Assembly: GCF_021405525.1 (NCBI RefSeq)
Contig: NZ_JAGQAG010000001.1
Location: forward strand, 2,790,001-2,854,000
DNA: 64,000 bases
From: Ruegeria pomeroyi
Lineage (GTDB): Bacteria; Pseudomonadota; Alphaproteobacteria; Rhodobacterales; Rhodobacteraceae
Reading direction: 5' to 3'
Shown: piece by piece, positions 60,963 to 64,000 of the stretch
How the letters are laid out: each line of letters opens with the position of its first letter
How positions within the stretch are numbered: the stretch's first letter is position 1
Notes under the pieces: generated by a model
The model's database searches: none
The model's input: the letters and a program-made list of their open reading frames with translations, nothing else
What the model was told of the DNA's origin: nothing
Position numbers and translations under genes: made by a program

Positions 60963-61280
60963 CTAGTCCAGACCAAGGGCCTGACGGGTGCCGGGGGTCC
61001 AACCGAGGTAAAATTCCCCTCCGGCTTCGATCAGCGGCCGTTTCATCAACGCGGGATGCTCGGCAATGAGATCCAGCGGCGCGCGCGCGCGCTCGGTCTC
61101 GTCCAGCCCACGCCATGTGGTCGAGCGAGTGTTGAGCAGATCGCCGCCAAATCGCGCCCAGGCCCGGCCCAGGACGGCCGGATCGATCCCGTCGGCGCGC
61201 ACATCGACAAGCCGCGCATCCGGCAGGGATTTCAACGCCTTGCGGCAGGTATCGCAATTCTTCAGACCATAGATCAGCAT
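60963..61280 (-). CDS. ArsC/Spx/YffB family protein
   Basis: A 105-aa thioredoxin-fold protein. The N-terminal LIYGLKNCDTCRKALKSL carries the CxxC pair (Cys9, Cys12), and TRSTTWRGLD and LMKRPLIEAGGEFYLGW follow the ArsC-like order. These residues are shared by arsenate reductases, Spx-like regulators and YffB; the length and RPLIE motif fit the YffB/ArsC-like branch. No arsenic gene is adjacent. Confidence 0.88.
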   Translation of the reverse strand: MLIYGLKNCDTCRKALKSLPDARLVDVRADGIDPAVLGRAWARFGGDLLNTRSTTWRGLDETERARAPLDLIAEHPALMKRPLIEAGGEFYLGWTPGTRQALGLD

Positions 61281-61498
61281 GGCGCCCCCTTCTTGTTACT
61301 GCGGAAATATCGCGCATTTTGCGCCTCGACACCCCCTTTTTCTTGATTTTTGCACGCACCGTGCAATCTTGTGGCCGGAGCTTCCGGCCTCTCGGCGTCC
61401 GGCATGGTCATGCTGGACCGCGCGCCGCCTGACCGGTCGCCCGTTCGCGACCCCGCCAATTAAAGGGGTGACCTGGAAGGTAGAAGGAGACACGGGAC

Positions 61499-61705
61499 AT
61501 GCCTACCGGCACCGTGAAATGGTTTAACGCAACAAAAGGTTACGGGTTCATTGCCCCCGATGACGGGGGCAAGGACGTTTTTGTTCATATCTCGGCTGTC
61601 GAACGGTCCGGCCTTACCGGACTTGCCGACAATCAGAAAGTGTCCTTTGAGATGCTGGACGGACGTGACGGCCGCAAGATGGCCGGAGACATCAAGCCAC
61701 TGTAA
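61499..61705 (+). CDS. Cold-shock domain protein
   Basis: A 68-aa single-stranded nucleic-acid-binding protein. RNP1 (KGYGFI, residues 13-18) and RNP2 (VFVHIS, 27-32) are intact, with [11 protein letters not shown] at the start. AAGGAGA lies upstream of the ATG. The 218-bp gap ahead of it carries a long leader typical of csp genes; I see no particular motif in it. Confidence 0.96.
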   Translation: MPTGTVKWFNATKGYGFIAPDDGGKDVFVHISAVERSGLTGLADNQKVSFEMLDGRDGRKMAGDIKPL

Positions 61706-61712
61706 CGGGACC

Positions 61713-61730
61713 ACCCGGAACGTTCCGGGT
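61713..61730. terminator. Palindrome downstream of the cold-shock gene
   Basis: ACCCGGAAC/GTTCCGGGT is a perfect 18-bp palindrome 7 bp after the stop. A second stem CGGCGGCC/GGCCGCCG (61742-61766) follows. Either could terminate transcription; a U-run is lacking. Confidence 0.45.
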
Positions 61731-61804
61731 CATGCAACCGACGGCGGCCGGCCTGCGCGGCCGCCGATCCCTTGTTATGACCCCGCATTGCAGGGCGGCA
61801 GAAT

Positions 61805-62728
61805 TCAGGCTCCGCCTTCGCTATGACTGATAACCTCTTGAAATTCTCGCCATTCTCGCGCTGAGAGGCCCGAGGCCTCTTGTGTCACCGCCTCGCCCGC
61901 CAGCATCCGGCGCAGGCTGTCGACCATCTGTGCAGACAGGTTCACCGCACCCAACCGGTAATCCTCGAACGCCTTATAGGCAAAGGGCACCCAGTCGGCG
62001 ACCAGGCGGCACATGGTTTCTGCATAGACCCGGATCTCGTATTGCGCATGAGGGTCGGCGCGCAGGCGCAGGAAATGAAACAGGTTGTGCAGATCGACCT
62101 TCCAGTACCATTGGGTATAGATATTCGCCGGCAGGTTCATTCGCGCCAGTTCGCGCGCCAGACCCTGCTGGCCCTCCTGCCCGATCATCGCTTCGTAGTT
62201 GTCATAGCAGCGGGCGCTGTCGGCCTTGAGAATCTCCAGCACGCGCGCCGCCTCTTTCCCTTGCAGAGCCTCACCCCGGCCCTGGTTGTTGACCGCCGAT
62301 TGCGCCGCCACATGTTCCGGTGCCGGGATATAGAATTCGCGGTCCAGGATTGAGTAGCGCGCCGAATACTCGTTCACATTCGCGGTACGGTGCCGGATCC
62401 ACTGACGCGCAACAAAGACCGGTAGTTTCACGTGCAGCTTGATTTCGCACATCTCGAACGGGGTCGAATGCCAGTGCCGCATCAGATAGCGGATCAGCCC
62501 CTCATCGTTCTGCACTGACTTGGTGCCCGTGCCATAAGACACCCGCGCCGCCTGGCAGATGGCCGCATCATCGCCCATATAGTCGATCACCCGGACAAAA
62601 CCGTGATCCAGCACCGGATGCGCGGAATAGAGTTGCGCCTCCATCCCCGGCGACACTACACGGCGGGTCGGCGCGGTCTGCGCCCGCTGGGCGTCGATCT
62701 CGGCCAGTTGCTCTGGAGATAGCGGCAT
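61805..62728 (-). CDS. thyX: FAD-dependent thymidylate synthase ThyX
   Basis: A 307-aa flavoenzyme forming dTMP with NADPH and methylenetetrahydrofolate. The ThyX motif RHR-X7-S is present: [11 protein letters not shown] (Arg112-His-Arg114, Ser122), followed by ARYS. Other landmarks are [29 protein letters not shown] (in parts), [18 protein letters not shown] and EIRVYAETM. The start at 62728 has AAAGGGACC upstream; the longer in-frame version includes a non-homologous leader. thyA is not in the window. Confidence 0.96.
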   Translation of the reverse strand: MPLSPEQLAEIDAQRAQTAPTRRVVSPGMEAQLYSAHPVLDHGFVRVIDYMGDDAAICQAARVSYGTGTKSVQNDEGLIRYLMRHWHSTPFEMCEIKLHVKLPVFVARQWIRHRTANVNEYSARYSILDREFYIPAPEHVAAQSAVNNQGRGEALQGKEAARVLEILKADSARCYDNYEAMIGQEGQQGLARELARMNLPANIYTQWYWKVDLHNLFHFLRLRADPHAQYEIRVYAETMCRLVADWVPFAYKAFEDYRLGAVNLSAQMVDSLRRMLAGEAVTQEASGLSAREWREFQEVISHSEGGA

Positions 62729-62792
62729 CAGGGTCCCTTTCACTAGATGAGTCGCAGCGCCACTATATATTGCATTGCTCCACACAAAAACC

Positions 62793-62814
62793 GCCATATC
62801 AGGTATGGCTTTTT
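62793..62814. terminator. Hairpin in the thyX/lipoprotein divergent gap
   Basis: GCCATA/TATGGC with loop TCAGG, followed by TTTTT on the plus strand and, across GG, TTTTT on the minus strand. It lies about 65 bp upstream of the thyX start, so it may attenuate thyX or end a short transcript. Confidence 0.5.
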
Positions 62815-62924
62815 AGACACCCTATTTGGCTTTCCCCAGACCCGTTCAGGTTGCGATTGACTTTCACCGTTTCAGCCGGGACTATCTCTCAAAATGATCT
62901 GACAAAGAGCAGAGGCAGGCAGTT

Positions 62925-63983
62925 ATGAAATCCTATCTCGTTGCAGCCGCAACGTGCGCTTTTTTGACAGCGTGCGGCGGCTCTGATGCCGTATTCGGGA
63001 CAGGCGATGGCTCTGACACCGGTTCTGGGACCGATGGCGGAACTGATGGTGACACCGGGACACCAATTCAGGGTGATCGCGTCGTCCCCCCTGGAACCCC
63101 CTCGCCGACCCCTGCCGCTGGCATTTTTAGAAGCGAGCCAACAAGCACCGAAGACCCCTATACCGGCAACGGCTTTGCTCGAGATGTAAGGTACAACGCC
63201 GCCGACGACACATTCTCGGTCGACAACCTCGGCTTCGACGGCGACAACACCTATTCCCGTGGCGCAGCTGTCAGCAGCCTAGGACCCTACGCCGTATACG
63301 AGGCCGATGCGCAATTCTTGGACAGCTTCGACGGTGAACCGGTGAACCAGTTCCGTCACCGTGCCATTTATGGCGTTTCGACCTCGAGCAACACGCAATT
63401 CGCGATTGTCCGGACCGGCGCCTATGTCGACTATGGCTTTGGTGGCTTTATCTATCAGCGCAACAACAACGTGAATCTACCGACCACGGGCCAGGCCCTC
63501 TTCACCGGCAAGGTTGCCGGTCTGCGAGACTATAACGGGGTTGGTGCGCTGGAATACACCACAGCCGATATTCGCATCGCAATTGATTTCGACGATTTCA
63601 ATGATGCCACCGGAACACGGGGCGATGCTGTTCGCGGCGTGATGGACAACCGCCGCATTCTGAATATGGACGGCGAAGACGTCACTACCAGCACGCTGAG
63701 CAGGATCAATACGCAGAACAATGTTTCCTTGACCGAAATTCCCACTGCCACCTTTACCGTGGGCCCCGGTGTGATGGACGACAATGGCGAGTTGCTGGGT
63801 AAGATGACCAGCTATTACGTGGACAACGAAGGCAGAGCGCAGCTGTTCGAGGAAGGCAACTATTACGCCATCATCTCGGGCGACAACGCTGACGAAATCG
63901 TCGGAGTGGTCGTTCTGGAAACGAAGCGTGACCCGGTTGCTCCATCGGTCCGTGAAACCGGCGGCTTCATCGTCTACAACTGA
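62925..63983 (+). CDS. Surface lipoprotein with TbpB-like barrel
   Basis: A 352-aa lipoprotein. The lipobox is LTACGGS and is followed by a low-complexity Gly/Asp/Ser/Thr linker (~45 residues). The rest shows alternating strands and GVGALEYTTADIRIAIDFDDF, FTGKVAGLRDYN and GRAQLFEEGNYYAIISGDNADEIVGVVVLE, the pattern of the eight-stranded barrel in transferrin-binding protein B-like and Slam-dependent lipoproteins. The gene is visibly less G+C-rich than its neighbours. The actual ligand is unknown. Confidence 0.72.
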   Translation: MKSYLVAAATCAFLTACGGSDAVFGTGDGSDTGSGTDGGTDGDTGTPIQGDRVVPPGTPSPTPAAGIFRSEPTSTEDPYTGNGFARDVRYNAADDTFSVDNLGFDGDNTYSRGAAVSSLGPYAVYEADAQFLDSFDGEPVNQFRHRAIYGVSTSSNTQFAIVRTGAYVDYGFGGFIYQRNNNVNLPTTGQALFTGKVAGLRDYNGVGALEYTTADIRIAIDFDDFNDATGTRGDAVRGVMDNRRILNMDGEDVTTSTLSRINTQNNVSLTEIPTATFTVGPGVMDDNGELLGKMTSYYVDNEGRAQLFEEGNYYAIISGDNADEIVGVVVLETKRDPVAPSVRETGGFIVYN

Positions 63984-63991
63984 GGCCGGTG

Positions 63992-64000
63992 ATGCGGCTA
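63992..64000 (+). CDS. Possible start of the next gene (cut by window edge)
   Basis: ATG-CGG-CTA begins 8 bp after the lipoprotein stop, with GAGGCCGG upstream. Only three codons are visible. A Slam (DUF560) or receptor gene would be expected here if the lipoprotein is surface-displayed, but the sequence cannot show it. Confidence 0.3.

Overview
The window is one continuous stretch of high-G+C alphaproteobacterial chromosome. It looks like the Roseobacter group (Rhodobacteraceae, Ruegeria-like). The evidence is the FdVI-type ferredoxin, the hflK-hflC-DUF2065-degP block, the divergent phaZ / phaC-phaP-phaR locus, family members typical of this group (DUF6524, DUF2842, DUF6151), and a recurrent intergenic repeat built around an AAATACTCCCGGGGG-like core. 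I see no insertion sequence, prophage, CRISPR array, rRNA or tRNA.

Layout. 1-12.7 kb: metZ (partial, minus strand) behind a SAM-II riboswitch, a lipoprotein, ferredoxin, an FG-GAP protein, a PAS-LuxR regulator, purD, xseA, a GST, an AlkB-like hydroxylase, ftsY, septation protein A and a Crp/Fnr regulator. 12.7-12.9 kb: a CRP-type site followed by a probable ~100-nt small RNA with an intrinsic terminator. 12.9-20 kb (minus): degP, DUF2065, hflC, hflK (membrane proteostasis), gor, rpiA. 20-28 kb: marR with twin operators, a methyltransferase, a GST, sdaA, a transporter, thiN, and a 642-aa acidic protein of unknown function. 28-34 kb: purA, a Co-type nitrile hydratase operon (minus), secG, pyrG. 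34-45.6 kb: a dipeptidase, paired TerB-like proteins, a polar amino-acid-type ABC transporter followed by two glutamine-synthetase-like ligases flanking a class I amidotransferase, and a DegT-type aminotransferase.

45.6-50.2 kb: complete polyhydroxyalkanoate storage locus: repressor (phaR), phasin, synthase (phaC) and divergent depolymerase (phaZ), with CTGC-N3-GCAG motifs in both control regions. 50-55.6 kb: several alpha/beta hydrolases, a VOC protein, and an ArsR-SRPBCC fusion regulator with its own palindrome, followed by a MAPEG protein. 55.7-57.7 kb: thrS.

57.9-60.5 kb is the most interesting block: a four-gene MNIO-RiPP (bufferin) operon. It has a secreted four-cysteine DUF2282 precursor, a DUF692 multinuclear non-heme iron enzyme, a DUF2063 partner and a DoxX-like membrane protein. 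A perfect 11-bp hairpin separates the precursor from the enzymes. The window ends with an ArsC/Spx-like protein, a cold-shock protein, thyX, and a TbpB-like surface lipoprotein whose downstream neighbour starts at the window edge.

Two kinds of small palindromic elements recur just beyond gene 3' ends. One is chains of hairpins with tiny 2-4-nt loops (543-613, 23990-24060, 46259-46332, 55619-55665). The other is a conserved core followed by GGGGGC-AGC-GCCCCC-like hairpins (3282, 6843, 10335, 33836, 33911). All statements come from reading the sequence; no database search was possible.
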